A stretch of 64,000 bases of DNA from JBMYZL01 sp049610385 (GCA_049610385.1 JBMYZL010000011.1:1-64000), one strand, 5' to 3'. Positions 54,079 through 62,816 are shown, counted from the stretch's first letter. The notes: generated by a model not told the origin, from the sequence alone. Program-made: numbers and translations.

Positions 54079-54407
54079 ATCAAAAGGGATTTGGCCTTCT
54101 GCATCATCTGCACACCATGAACAAGTGAAGCCCCGCCCCGAATGGCTCCCGCCACGTGAACCGCCTCCATCATGCCCTCCTCTGATTCTCCACGTTGGAG
54201 CAAATCCTGCGTGTAGGCATCGATACAATAAGGACATTGAATTGCATGCGCCACACCCAATGCAATCAGGGATTTTTCCCGGGCTGTCAAAGCACCTTCC
54301 TCAAAAACATCGCCATACCAATCGAAAAATTTCTTCGCCAACGCCGCATCCCACTCGGCAATGTCACCAAAACGTTTCAGGTCTTTCGGGTCGTAATAGG
54401 TTTTCAT
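54075..54407 (-). CDS. Carboxymuconolactone decarboxylase-like (AhpD-type) protein
   Basis: A 110-residue helical protein of the CMD/AhpD family. It has the redox CxxC CPYCIDAYTQ with the downstream EAVHVAGAIRGGAS. This type is found beside arsS as an 'arsenosugar biosynthesis-associated peroxidase-like protein'. The ATG at 54407 is used; an earlier in-frame opening overlaps the divergent dehydrogenase gene. It heads the four-gene minus-strand cluster. Confidence 0.85.
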   Translation of the reverse strand: MKTYYDPKDLKRFGDIAEWDAALAKKFFDWYGDVFEEGALTAREKSLIALGVAHAIQCPYCIDAYTQDLLQRGESEEGMMEAVHVAGAIRGGASLVHGVQMMQKAKSLLM

Positions 54408-54438
54408 ATCGGAAATATCGGAACTTTGGCCGCAGCAC

Positions 54439-55608
54439 ATGGAACACAAAATCAACAAAGTCGGTGTCATCGGGGCCGGAGCCATGGGGTCTGGAATTGC
54501 CCAGATCGCCGCACAAGCTGGTTGTCAAGTGGTGGTTATTGACGAATCCGAAGTTGCCCTCGAACGGAGCGCCACACAATTGGACCGAATTCTGACTAGG
54601 TTGGTCGAAAAAGGACGCATTTCAAATTCAGAATGTCACGAAATCGCGGCCAACATTGAACGCAGTTCTGAACTGTCGACTTGTTCAACGTGTGATCTAG
54701 TCATTGAGGCCATCATCGAAGACCTAGACGTCAAAAAAACTGTGTTCCAGTCTTTGGAAAAGGTCGTTGCGCCTGATGCCATACTCGCATCCAACACTTC
54801 TTCACTTTCCATCACAGGAATCGCAAGCGCCCTTGAACGGCCAGAAAGATTCATTGGGTTGCACTTTTTCAATCCAGCACCCTTGATGCCGTTGGTGGAA
54901 ATCATTCCTGCGCTGCAGACAAATGCCCAACTTCCCTTGCGATGCATGCACATGATGAAGGCTTGGGGCAAGGAACCCGTTTTGGCCAAAGACACCCCAG
55001 GTTTCATCGTGAACCGTGTTGCGCGTCCCTTTTATGGAGAGGCCCTTCGAATTTTGGAAGAAGGCATCGCCGATGCGTCCACCATTGACGCAGCCATGAA
55101 AGATTTGGGATTCAAAATGGGGCCCTTTGAGTTGATGGACTTGATCGGCAACGATGTGAACTATGCTGTGACCACTTCCGTATTTAATGCCTTCTATCAA
55201 GATCCAAGGTATCGGCCAAGTTTGGTCCAAAAACGACATGTCGAAGCCGGTTGGTTGGGACGCAAAACGCAACGAGGATATTATGATTACCGGGAAAGTT
55301 CGCCCAAAAGCAGCCCCGTTCATGACGTTTTCTTGCGTGAACAAATCTCAGAGCGCATCTTGGTGATGCTCATGAATGAAGCCATCGATGCGGTGTTCAT
55401 GGATATCGCATCGCCCCATGACATTGAGTTGGCCATGACGCGAGGCGTCAACTACCCCAAGGGTTTGTTGGCTTGGGCAAACGAATGGAGCCTGTCCCGT
55501 GTTTATGCTGCCCTGGAGAATCTTCGTGAGCGATACCAAGAAGACCGCTATCGCCCCAGCCCACTATTGCGGGCACATGCCACATCAAGAACTTTTCTGG
55601 AGATCTGA
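54439..55608 (+). CDS. 3-hydroxyacyl-CoA dehydrogenase
   Basis: A 389-residue NAD-dependent enzyme of beta-oxidation or PHB/phenylacetate breakdown. The Rossmann motif is GVIGAGAMGSGIAQ (9-22), the catalytic histidine is His142 in GLHFFNPAPLM and the Ser/Asn pair is SNTSSLSIT. A second 3HCDH domain (~295-389, NEAIDAVF, GVNYPKGLLAWA) makes it longer than single-domain (~280-residue) forms. The thiolase that completes the step is encoded 760 bases further on the other strand. The 3' end overlaps the NlpC gene by 24 bases. Confidence 0.92.
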   Translation: MEHKINKVGVIGAGAMGSGIAQIAAQAGCQVVVIDESEVALERSATQLDRILTRLVEKGRISNSECHEIAANIERSSELSTCSTCDLVIEAIIEDLDVKKTVFQSLEKVVAPDAILASNTSSLSITGIASALERPERFIGLHFFNPAPLMPLVEIIPALQTNAQLPLRCMHMMKAWGKEPVLAKDTPGFIVNRVARPFYGEALRILEEGIADASTIDAAMKDLGFKMGPFELMDLIGNDVNYAVTTSVFNAFYQDPRYRPSLVQKRHVEAGWLGRKTQRGYYDYRESSPKSSPVHDVFLREQISERILVMLMNEAIDAVFMDIASPHDIELAMTRGVNYPKGLLAWANEWSLSRVYAALENLRERYQEDRYRPSPLLRAHATSRTFLEI

Positions 55609-56370
55609 TAACACCCAGCGTTTGATTCCGGCAAGTTTGTGGGTGATCTCACCTGAAGGCTCCCGGAGGATGCCTGCTGGGGTCAATCGATCGATTCTAA
55701 CTTCCCCTGCGGCGTGAAGGATTTGGCCATCGGCCAAGACAAAGCCTACATGAACGATGCGACCGGTTGAGTTGGAAAAAAAGGCCAAATCACCCTCTTC
55801 CACCTCGGCCAGATTCACCTCAGAACCCAGCAGATACTGCTGTGATGCATCCCTTGGTGGGCACCAACCCATCATCTGAAATGCCAACTGAACCAGGCCT
55901 GAACAATCGCAACCAAACGATGAACGTCCTCCCCAGAGGTAGGGTGTGCCCAAAAGTTGCTCGGCCCATCTCACCGGCAGAGAAGGAGGTACAGGTTGAT
56001 TGATGAGGGACTGCCTTTCGTATTCCCAATCCCCCAAAATCACCACTTTCCCATTTTGATGGAATCGACTTCCCATCGAAAAATAAATCACCACATCATT
56101 GGCAAGCCGCTTCCAGGGCTCCAACCGGATGGAAACCTGATTCATGTGTACATCATTTGCAGGATTCGATGGGGTCAATTGCTTTCGATCCACCCAGCCT
56201 TCATAACCATCCCAAGTACAGCGAATCTGGACCCAATCCCTTTCACCTTGCGCCAGGATGACAACGGATTCACCCGCCAGAATTTGGGTGACCATTTCTG
56301 CAGGATCATGGGGTTCTGAACGCACTGGAACCACTGGAACCGCCGCCATCCAAAGCATGGCTTCCATCAT
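55585..56370 (-). CDS. NlpC/P60 family cell-wall hydrolase
   Basis: A 261-residue protein with an SH3b-like N-terminal part (~20-65), a linker and a C-terminal NlpC/P60 peptidase domain. The catalytic residues are Cys156 (CDCSGLVQ), His207 (IVHVGF) and probably His219 (ILHAAG). It should cut D-Glu-gamma-diaminopimelate or similar peptide bonds in peptidoglycan. I see no clear signal peptide, so export is uncertain. Its start overlaps the thiolase stop (ATGA). Confidence 0.88.
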   Translation of the reverse strand: MMEAMLWMAAVPVVPVRSEPHDPAEMVTQILAGESVVILAQGERDWVQIRCTWDGYEGWVDRKQLTPSNPANDVHMNQVSIRLEPWKRLANDVVIYFSMGSRFHQNGKVVILGDWEYERQSLINQPVPPSLPVRWAEQLLGTPYLWGGRSSFGCDCSGLVQLAFQMMGWCPPRDASQQYLLGSEVNLAEVEEGDLAFFSNSTGRIVHVGFVLADGQILHAAGEVRIDRLTPAGILREPSGEITHKLAGIKRWVLSDLQKSS

Positions 56371-57548
56371 TCACATAATTCTACACACATCGCAGAGGCG
56401 CCTCCCCCTCCGTTGCAAATGCCGGCAGCACCTTTGGACAAACCGCGAGTTCTCAAGGCATGAATCAAAGTCACGATGATGCGAGAACCGCTTGACCCCA
56501 AGGGATGACCCAAAGCCACTGCACCCCCATGAACATTCACTTTCCCTGAATTGAGGTTGAGCAACTTGTTGTTGGCCAAGCCCACAACTGAAAAGGCCTC
56601 ATTCAACTCCCACAAATCCACGTCACCTGCCTGCCAATTCGCTTTCGCCAATGCCCTCGGCAAGGCTTTGGCCGGTGCAGTGGTGAACCACTCAGGAGCC
56701 TGAGCAGCATCCGCGGCTGAGACCAAACGCGCAATCGGCTTCACCCCCAATCGTTCCACGGCCTCAGCGCTGGCCAGAACCAGCGCACTGGCACCATCAT
56801 TGAGCGTGGATGCATTCGCCGCTGTTACGGTACCATCCTTCTGAAAAGCGGGGCGCAAGGCGGGAATTTTCTCCATTTTCACCTGCTTGTACTCTTCATC
56901 CTCGCTGACGACAACCGGATCTCCTTTTCGCTGCGGTACCGACACTGGCACCACTTCATCCGAAAAAGCACCTGACGACCAAGCCTTGGCAGCACGGGTA
57001 TAACTCTCAACTGCAAATTCATCTTGTAACTCACGACTGAATCCATGTTCCTTGGCACACAATTCAGCACAATTGCCCATGTGTGTTGCGTTATAAACGT
57101 CCGTCAATCCATCCAACAACATGCCATCTTGGACCTTCAAATCACCAAATTTTGTTCCGCTGCGGCCGTGCATGTAGTGCGGAACTTGGCTCATGTTTTC
57201 CATGCCACCCGCCACAACTACATCAGCATCACCATTGGCAATGGCCGCGCCAGCCAACGCAATGGATTTCATCCCACTGGCGCACACCTTGTTCACCGTG
57301 GTACATGGCACTTCGTGAGTGAGACCTGCTCCCAGTGCAGCTTGACGGGCAGGAGCTTGACCCAATCCGGCTTGCAGTACATTCCCCATGAAAACTTCTT
57401 GAACATCCTCGGCTCGAATGCCAGCTTGTTCAATCGCTCCTTCGATGGCGATGGCTCCCAACTTTGGAGCCGACACTTTTGATAGGCTTCCCAGAAAGCT
57501 GCCCATGGGCGTTCGAACAGCCGATAAGATGTAAACAGGTGATTTCAT
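56367..57548 (-). CDS. Acetyl-CoA acetyltransferase (thiolase)
   Basis: A 393-residue degradative/biosynthetic thiolase. The catalytic residues fall where expected: Cys89 (VNKVCASGMK), His348 (ALGHPLGSSG) and Cys378 (ICNGGGGASAM). It acts on acetoacetyl-CoA or longer 3-ketoacyl-CoA. The ATG at 57548 is the natural start. A -7 promoter box lies ~25 bases upstream. Together with the 3-hydroxyacyl-CoA dehydrogenase nearby it covers two successive steps of acyl-CoA breakdown. Confidence 0.95.
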   Translation of the reverse strand: MKSPVYILSAVRTPMGSFLGSLSKVSAPKLGAIAIEGAIEQAGIRAEDVQEVFMGNVLQAGLGQAPARQAALGAGLTHEVPCTTVNKVCASGMKSIALAGAAIANGDADVVVAGGMENMSQVPHYMHGRSGTKFGDLKVQDGMLLDGLTDVYNATHMGNCAELCAKEHGFSRELQDEFAVESYTRAAKAWSSGAFSDEVVPVSVPQRKGDPVVVSEDEEYKQVKMEKIPALRPAFQKDGTVTAANASTLNDGASALVLASAEAVERLGVKPIARLVSAADAAQAPEWFTTAPAKALPRALAKANWQAGDVDLWELNEAFSVVGLANNKLLNLNSGKVNVHGGAVALGHPLGSSGSRIIVTLIHALRTRGLSKGAAGICNGGGGASAMCVELCE

Positions 57549-57573
57549 AGAAGGAGTTCATTTTTTTCGTGCA

Positions 57574-57581
57574 CAAATGTA
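57574..57581 (-). promoter_or_regulatory. -7 promoter box upstream of the thiolase gene
   Basis: On the minus strand TACATTTG (57574-57581) matches the -7 consensus exactly. No TTTG lies 19-20 bases upstream (one lies 13 bases away), so activity would depend on a weak -33 element. The predicted leader is ~20 bases. Confidence 0.4.
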
Positions 57582-57603
57582 GGCGGAGTTGAAACAAATT
57601 GGC

Positions 57604-57831
57604 ATGCACTCTCGTAACTCCAACCCGATTCTCAAAGTCTCTGAAATGTCAGTACCAGGTATCCCCATCACAACCGTCCCCGACGCACTGGAACAGTACA
57701 AAACACTGATTCGACACGTGCATGCCGAGCCGGTGATGATGCGCCGGGCCATGCGTTTGGCATTTCGCAGTCTCAATCCAGCAGAGTCGAAAGAACTGCG
57801 CGATTGGTTGGCGCATCGCTACGTCCTATAG
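57604..57831 (+). CDS. Small hypothetical protein
   Basis: A 75-residue frame ending MMRRAMRLAF and LNPAESKELRDWLAHRYVL. It is mostly helical, basic and soluble, with no signal or membrane segment. I recognise no family. The ATG at 57604 or the one at 57646 could start it. Its 3' end overlaps the convergent RluA-like gene by 13 bases, as several other gene pairs here do. Confidence 0.5.
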   Translation: MHSRNSNPILKVSEMSVPGIPITTVPDALEQYKTLIRHVHAEPVMMRRAMRLAFRSLNPAESKELRDWLAHRYVL

Positions 57832-58778
57832 CGCGCGTCCACAGCATCCTTCGGAGCTTTTCGTCTCCCCTTTTCTAGCTTGGGTGAAACGCCGCCTTTC
57901 ACCAAATTCAAGAAGGGCCTCGGCACCCTCGTCTTGATTTCCACAATCTCATCATTGGGGCCCTTCAACTGCAATTGGTACATGTGAATCCCTGAACGAC
58001 CCATGGGATCTGGCGCCTCTTTTCCCTTGCCCAACAGCATGCAGCCGTGCCGGCGCAATGCAGACATCAGCAAAGGGATGTCATCAAAAGTCCCCCCCAA
58101 CTTCAACAAGGTATGGTCAGCCGTAGCCCGCATGGTCCTGTAAGGCCATTCCCGCATTGGACCAACTCGCTTTCCCTGTTCGTGAACAAAGGTGGTCAAA
58201 ACATCATCTGCAGGAAGGTGCCCTTGAATGAGAAGGTAAAGTCCCTGGTCAAATGACTTCCAATGATCTTGCAAATGCTTCCGCCACGTCAAACTCTTGG
58301 CAATGATGCAGATGCCGCTCGACTCCTTTTCAATGCGATTGACAAAATGCACATCTGTCAAATCAGGATGCGTTCGATTCATCCACGCGCGCATTGCTGA
58401 ATAAGAGGTCTTCACCTTGGGATTGGGAGATGCAAAGACCCAACCGGGCGGCTTGATGTATGCCAGAATGTTGTCGTCCTCATGGACAATTTCAAATGGT
58501 GTCCGAATCGGCTTCCCTTTTTTGTGGGCTGCCTTCAAAGCAGGAGAAACCGGACCTGCGAGATCAAAATCCTTCACCGTTTTTCTCGGCCCACGACGCG
58601 ACCATGAAACGATGGCACCAGATGGAATCACAGCACTTGGAATGCGCAAGCACTTGCCATTGACTTCAACTTCTCCTCCTTTGATGGCTTTTCTCGCACT
58701 CGTTTTGGTGGCAAAGCCACCGCGATTCATCAAAATGGTCAACAAATCTGATTCTTCTCGGGTGGTCAATCGGGACAT
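57819..58778 (-). CDS. RluA-like pseudouridine synthase with Asp-to-Glu change
   Basis: A 319-residue protein with an N-terminal S4 domain (~8-50, LLTILMNRGG with KAIKGGEVEVNGK) and an RluA-type core (IVHEDDNILAYIKPPGW). The catalytic motif normally HRLDxxTSG reads NRIEKESSG, so the essential aspartate is a glutamate and the preceding histidine an asparagine. A further conserved C-terminal part includes RRHGCMLLGKG. It may be inactive or use a different mechanism. The gene is convergent with the small hypothetical gene. Confidence 0.78.
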   Translation of the reverse strand: MSRLTTREESDLLTILMNRGGFATKTSARKAIKGGEVEVNGKCLRIPSAVIPSGAIVSWSRRGPRKTVKDFDLAGPVSPALKAAHKKGKPIRTPFEIVHEDDNILAYIKPPGWVFASPNPKVKTSYSAMRAWMNRTHPDLTDVHFVNRIEKESSGICIIAKSLTWRKHLQDHWKSFDQGLYLLIQGHLPADDVLTTFVHEQGKRVGPMREWPYRTMRATADHTLLKLGGTFDDIPLLMSALRRHGCMLLGKGKEAPDPMGRSGIHMYQLQLKGPNDEIVEIKTRVPRPFLNLVKGGVSPKLEKGRRKAPKDAVDARYRT

Positions 58779-58951
58779 GCGTTGCGCGTTCTGAGATTAC
58801 AAATGTACCCCGACATCATCAGATTGTGACCCGGAACATGTTGAAAACCCAACTGTTGATAAAGAGGAAGGGCCGGCTCCCCTCGGAATCCGGCCCCAAC
58901 ACCAAAGAAGACGGTATTGCGTACACAGCTTTCCCACGAAGATGATGTCAT
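58766..58951 (-). pseudogene. Possible remnant of a GNAT acetyltransferase
   Basis: A 61-codon minus-strand frame just upstream of the RluA-like gene has LPLYQQLGFQHV and NLMMSGY, like the C-terminal 'ALxLYxxLGF...LMxx' of GNAT enzymes. The N-terminal part of the frame shows no acetyltransferase domain. It overlaps the RluA start by 13 bases. It may be a decayed gene or chance similarity; a GGGCCGG/CCGGCCC inverted repeat (58870-58876 with 58890-58896) lies within it. Confidence 0.25.
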
Positions 58952-59053
58952 TCATCGACACTTTTCAATCCTCTGCCCCCCTCATTCCAACAGATTATGA
59001 ACAAGTTGTCAACGGCTCATTGCACGGAGCTGAAGTCCAGATAATTTCACAAC
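58952..59053. other. Intergenic, nothing clear
   Basis: About 100 bases upstream of the mechanosensitive channel gene. No good promoter match is seen; TAATTTCA at 59041 is the nearest -7-like word. Confidence 0.3.
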
Positions 59054-60316
59054 ATGACAGAACATTTGAGTCCAATCATTGTCCGGTGGATTGAACGCAT
59101 GGACTGGATGGGAACCACCACTTCGCCGGGTCTTCGACTTGTGGTTCTGGGCGGTATTGGGTGCGTAGGGGCATGCCTTGTTTGGGGCATGGGACGGCTG
59201 ATCCTCGGGCGCGTTTTGCACGGCATGACCCAGAAAACAAGAGTCACCTGGGATGACAAATTGTTCAACAAGCCCTTGCTCAATCGTTTGGCATTTTTTC
59301 TTCCATTGGCTGTCTTGTCGGCGACCTCCTCGCTTTTGCTTCCTCCTTTCCCAACGGCTCGTGAGGCTGTTGATGTGCTATTGAATTTGGCCCAAATCCT
59401 CACCGCCCTCCTTGTCTTCTTCGCAGCGATAAACGGGATCGAAAACGCACTGGAATCCTTGCCGCGGTTCAAAGACAAACCCATCGCGAGTTTCGCTCAA
59501 CTCCTCAAAATCATCACCTCTATTCTTGCCACCGTTGCCATGGTTGCTGCTTTCAGTGGTCAAGAATTCACGGTGATTTTGGGTGGGTTGGGGGCGGCCA
59601 CTGCCGTTATTCTATTGGTCTTCAAGGATGCACTACTCGGTTTGACTGCAAGCGTTCAACTGTCTTCAGGTGATTTGATTCGCATCGGGGATTGGGTGAC
59701 CATCGAGAAGTACGGTGCTGATGGAAATGTTGTCGAAATCAATTTGACAACGGTCAAAATCCAAAACTGGGACATGACGTATACCGCCGTGCCAACATAT
59801 GCCTTGATTTCAGACTCATTCAAGAATTGGCGTGGCATGAGCCAGTCTGGTGGCCGGCGCATCAAGCGACACATCACCATCCGTCCCTCCTCAGTCCGGT
59901 TCGCGGACCCAACACTTCTGACCTCACTTGAGAAAGTTCAAGTCCTGCGCTCCTGGCTTGACGAACGACGCTCCATCATCGCACAAGAGAATCAAACCCG
60001 AGGTGCTGAAACTGCTGCCAGCCCCATCAACGGCCGCCGACTCACAAACCTCGGACTTTTCCGCAATTACACCGAATGTTACTTACGCAACCACCCCGGA
60101 GTCAACACGTCGATGACTTTGCTGGTGCGCCACTTGCAACCCACTGCGGAAGGGATACCTGTCGAATTTTACTGCTTCTCACGCGACCAAGAATGGGCCG
60201 CGCACGAAGATTTGATGGCCGACATCCTCGACCATTTGGTTGCGGCTCTGCCCGCGTTCAACCTGGAAATCTTCGAATACAGACTTCATGAACGGCCTCA
60301 AATCGGCAGTTCGTAA
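59054..60316 (+). CDS. MscS-type mechanosensitive channel (YbdG-like)
   Basis: A 420-residue membrane protein: about five transmembrane segments, with the pore-lining third helix region (GGLGAATAVILLVFKDALLGL) and the MscS beta domain (LSSGDLIRIGDWVTI). The C-terminal part has the YbdG-type GGRRIKRHITIRPSSVRF, RLTNLGLFRNYTECYLRNHP and EFYCFSRDQEWAAHEDLMAD. It probably releases solutes on hypo-osmotic shock. The 3' end overlaps the sulfotransferase gene by 19 bases. Confidence 0.92.
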   Translation: MTEHLSPIIVRWIERMDWMGTTTSPGLRLVVLGGIGCVGACLVWGMGRLILGRVLHGMTQKTRVTWDDKLFNKPLLNRLAFFLPLAVLSATSSLLLPPFPTAREAVDVLLNLAQILTALLVFFAAINGIENALESLPRFKDKPIASFAQLLKIITSILATVAMVAAFSGQEFTVILGGLGAATAVILLVFKDALLGLTASVQLSSGDLIRIGDWVTIEKYGADGNVVEINLTTVKIQNWDMTYTAVPTYALISDSFKNWRGMSQSGGRRIKRHITIRPSSVRFADPTLLTSLEKVQVLRSWLDERRSIIAQENQTRGAETAASPINGRRLTNLGLFRNYTECYLRNHPGVNTSMTLLVRHLQPTAEGIPVEFYCFSRDQEWAAHEDLMADILDHLVAALPAFNLEIFEYRLHERPQIGSS

Positions 60317-60960
60317 TGGTAGGCCTCATATTCTCGCACAAAATTCTCGCGCAGCCATTGCTTAACCTCGCCACTGAGTGGAGGAACCTCTCTTGAAATC
60401 CTGTAATTTCCTTTTGCCCTGTACTCAGGAAGCTTCACCTCAACTCCGAATCTTGCTGACAAGTCTTCGCAGGCCGAATCAAGTTCTTCATAGAAATAGA
60501 TTTTGTCGGCAACACACTTGCCCTCATGATGGTACAAATCCCATCCATGATGCCTCCCCGATTTCGGAGAATTCAACCATGCCTCAAGTGATCCATGTTT
60601 TGCCTCGCCACCTTGAAAGTGGTAAAGGCTCATCATTCGATCAACGGGGTCCCGCTCAACAGCGAAAATGAAAAAATCATCAAGGTTCAGTTGAGGCAAC
60701 CTGGTTCTAACCTCGTCGTAAGACATGTGATTGTAAAACTTGTGCGCTTTGGGAACCTTCCCATGAACAGTGACCCTTTTGATGATGTGGTTTTGTGGCC
60801 CTGGAAAACCCAAAGCTTCTCTCTCCAATTGATCTACATGGGTGATTTCAGTGATGATGTCGTCAGGCCCACAAATGGCACTCAAGGCAATCTCGAGTGA
60901 AGTACCCGCCGACTTTTTCGTCTTCAAAAACAAAAAACGATGTTGAAAAGATAAAATCAC
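60298..60960 (-). CDS. Sulfotransferase family protein
   Basis: A 220-residue protein with the PAPS-binding start FLKTKKSAGTSLE (residues ~11-23) and a 3'-phosphate site VERDPVDRMMSLYHF. This is the short family-2/3-like type that sulfates a carbohydrate or lipid acceptor. There is no signal peptide. It follows yebC with 20 bases between them, so the two may be transcribed together, though their functions seem unrelated. The 3' end overlaps the convergent channel gene. Confidence 0.82.
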   Translation of the reverse strand: MILSFQHRFLFLKTKKSAGTSLEIALSAICGPDDIITEITHVDQLEREALGFPGPQNHIIKRVTVHGKVPKAHKFYNHMSYDEVRTRLPQLNLDDFFIFAVERDPVDRMMSLYHFQGGEAKHGSLEAWLNSPKSGRHHGWDLYHHEGKCVADKIYFYEELDSACEDLSARFGVEVKLPEYRAKGNYRISREVPPLSGEVKQWLRENFVREYEAYHYELPI

Positions 60961-60979
60961 ACCGAACCCATTTCAATCC

Positions 60980-61705
60980 TTATTCATCAGTCGAGGAAGA
61001 CATGGTGTGAAACACATTTTGCACATCATCATCTTCCTCAATTTTTTCCAACAATTTCTCAACTTCAGCGGTGGCTTCGGGATTCAAATCTTTCGTAGTC
61101 GTCGGAATTCGATCCAAGCCAGACTCGATGATTTCACGGCCATCTTCCTCCAACTTCTTTTGCAAATCACCGAAGGATTCAAAGGAGCCGTAGATCATGA
61201 TTTCCGAGCCATCCAAACCGACATCTTCGGCGCCAAAATCAATCAATTCCAATTCCAATTCTTCAACATCCAGTCCCGTGCCATTGATCTTGAAAAAGCA
61301 AACATGGTCAAACATGAATTCCACACTCCCACTGGTCCCCAGTGACCCGCCGCATTTGTTGAAATAGGACCTGACATTGGCCACTGTTCGGTTGTTGTTG
61401 TCCGTAGCAGTCTCTACAAACACAGCGATTCCATGCGGACCATAACCCTCGAAGGTGACCTGCTTGTAATCGCTTGTGTCCTTGTCCGTCGCCTTTTTGA
61501 TGGCACGCTCAATGTTGTCTTTCGGCATGTTGGCAGCCCTGCAGTTCTGAATGACCGCTCGCAAACGGGGATTCATGTCTGGATCGGCACTGCTGCCTTC
61601 TCGTATAGCAATGATGATGTCCTTGTTCAATCGCGCAAAAGTTTTGGACATGGCAGCCCAACGTTTCATTTTCCGCTCTTTCCTGAATTCAAACGCTCTT
61701 CCCAT
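60980..61705 (-). CDS. yebC: YebC/PmpR family DNA-binding regulator
   Basis: A 241-residue protein of the YebC/TACO1 family, some of which act as transcription factors and others help translate polyproline stretches. Typical segments: MGRAFEFRKERKMKRWAAMSK, AANMPKDNIERAIKKA, YGPHGIAVFVE and NVRSYFNKCGGSLGTSGSVEFMF. The C-terminal tail is acidic. The ATG at 61705 gives the family start; the in-frame opening 81 bases upstream is not used. Confidence 0.94.
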   Translation of the reverse strand: MGRAFEFRKERKMKRWAAMSKTFARLNKDIIIAIREGSSADPDMNPRLRAVIQNCRAANMPKDNIERAIKKATDKDTSDYKQVTFEGYGPHGIAVFVETATDNNNRTVANVRSYFNKCGGSLGTSGSVEFMFDHVCFFKINGTGLDVEELELELIDFGAEDVGLDGSEIMIYGSFESFGDLQKKLEEDGREIIESGLDRIPTTTKDLNPEATAEVEKLLEKIEEDDDVQNVFHTMSSSTDE

Positions 61706-61810
61706 GGTAGGTGATTTCCTTTTGGCCTCCGAGTTTTGGCGAATATCGGGTGATTTTTGTAAGTTTCTGAGGCAACTTTTCACCAAATCCAGTTGTTTTG
61801 CAGGAGAGTG

Positions 61811-62221
61811 ATGCAGTACTTCTTCCCTACCACAATCAGCAGCAGTTCGTCCCGTTTCGATCGCAAATCTCTTTTTGCCGCGACGCTTGCAGTGCTTTGG
61901 ACCGGCTGTGCATACAATGTAGAAGACCAGCTGTACCCAGAGGAGATTCCGTGCGAGGCAGAGAATGTCAGCTTTGTCGGAGACATATTGCCTTTAATTG
62001 AAGCGAGATGTACTTCTTGCCACAGCGGCCCCAACCCCACGGCTCTTTTGGACCTCAGTACTTTTGAGGACATCCAAATGATTGGGCTCAACGGTCAACT
62101 GACCAACCGCATCAATCTTCCTGAAATGGACAGCGAATTGATGCCCCCTGATGGCCCCCTTTCTGAATGCAACTTGACCATCATCGAAGCATGGGTCGCA
62201 GATGGATGTCCTAACAACTGA
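61811..62221 (+). CDS. c-type haem lipoprotein
   Basis: A 136-residue protein with an N-terminal hydrophobic leader ending WTGC (Cys33, a weak lipobox) and a single haem-binding site Cys67-x-x-Cys70-His71 (CTSCHSG). A possible axial methionine lies in LMPPDGPLS and further cysteines (Cys48, SEC, DGC) may form disulfides. It is the cytochrome-c type often found near YceI and DUF5777 genes in Bacteroidota. The ATG at 61811 is preferred to a TTG at 61793. Confidence 0.75.
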   Translation: MQYFFPTTISSSSSRFDRKSLFAATLAVLWTGCAYNVEDQLYPEEIPCEAENVSFVGDILPLIEARCTSCHSGPNPTALLDLSTFEDIQMIGLNGQLTNRINLPEMDSELMPPDGPLSECNLTIIEAWVADGCPNN

Positions 62222-62237
62222 AAATCCCAATGCCACA

Positions 62238-62816
62238 ATGATGTCCATCAAACTAATTTTTCAAATCAATTGGAGAATCTTCGGTTTTGCTTTGATTTTG
62301 AGCTTTGCTGCGAACGGTTCAGCCCAGAAACTCATCACGCGCAACGCATCCGTTCATTTTTTCTCAAGCACACCGATGGAAAACATCGAAGCCCAATCCA
62401 ATGGAATGTCCGCCATTTTGGACATTTCCAACGGCCAAGTGGCCTTTCAAGTGCCCATTCGAAGTTTTCATTTTGAGAATGCACTCATGGAAGAACATTT
62501 CAATGAGAATTACATGGAGTCAGAGCTGCATCCAAAGGCTACATTTTCAGGTCGATTGCTGGATTGGGACATCCATGCATTCAGCGCCGGCGAACCCGTT
62601 CCAGTTGTTGCGCAGGGTGATTTCAATTGCCATGGAATATCTGACGAACGGAAAGTTTCAGGAACCCTATCCAAACAAGATGACGGCCGTTGGACGATAG
62701 AGGCCAACTTTGAAGTTTCGACTTCCGTCCATGGCATCCCCATTCCAAAAGTGGTACGGGAGAACATCGCAGAAGTCATCCAGGTTGATTTGAAAGCGAT
62801 CTTGGAACCCAAATGA
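62238..62816 (+). CDS. YceI family protein
   Basis: A 192-residue lipocalin-like periplasmic protein, with a signal peptide (hydrophobic part ending NGSAQ). Conserved parts are SVHFFSSTPMENIEAQ, VAFQVPIRSFHFENALM, EHFNENYMESELHP and the C-terminal VVRENIAEVIQVDLKAIL. YceI proteins bind isoprenoid or other apolar molecules. It starts near the preceding stop and overlaps the following DUF5777 start (ATGA). Two ATGs (62238, 62241) are adjacent. Confidence 0.88.
   Translation: MMSIKLIFQINWRIFGFALILSFAANGSAQKLITRNASVHFFSSTPMENIEAQSNGMSAILDISNGQVAFQVPIRSFHFENALMEEHFNENYMESELHPKATFSGRLLDWDIHAFSAGEPVPVVAQGDFNCHGISDERKVSGTLSKQDDGRWTIEANFEVSTSVHGIPIPKVVRENIAEVIQVDLKAILEPK

Noticed and set aside
61735..61767. 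TTTG-N21-TAAGTTTC before the haem lipoprotein gene
   Set aside because: The -7 box has a mismatch and the spacing is long, too weak to list as a promoter.
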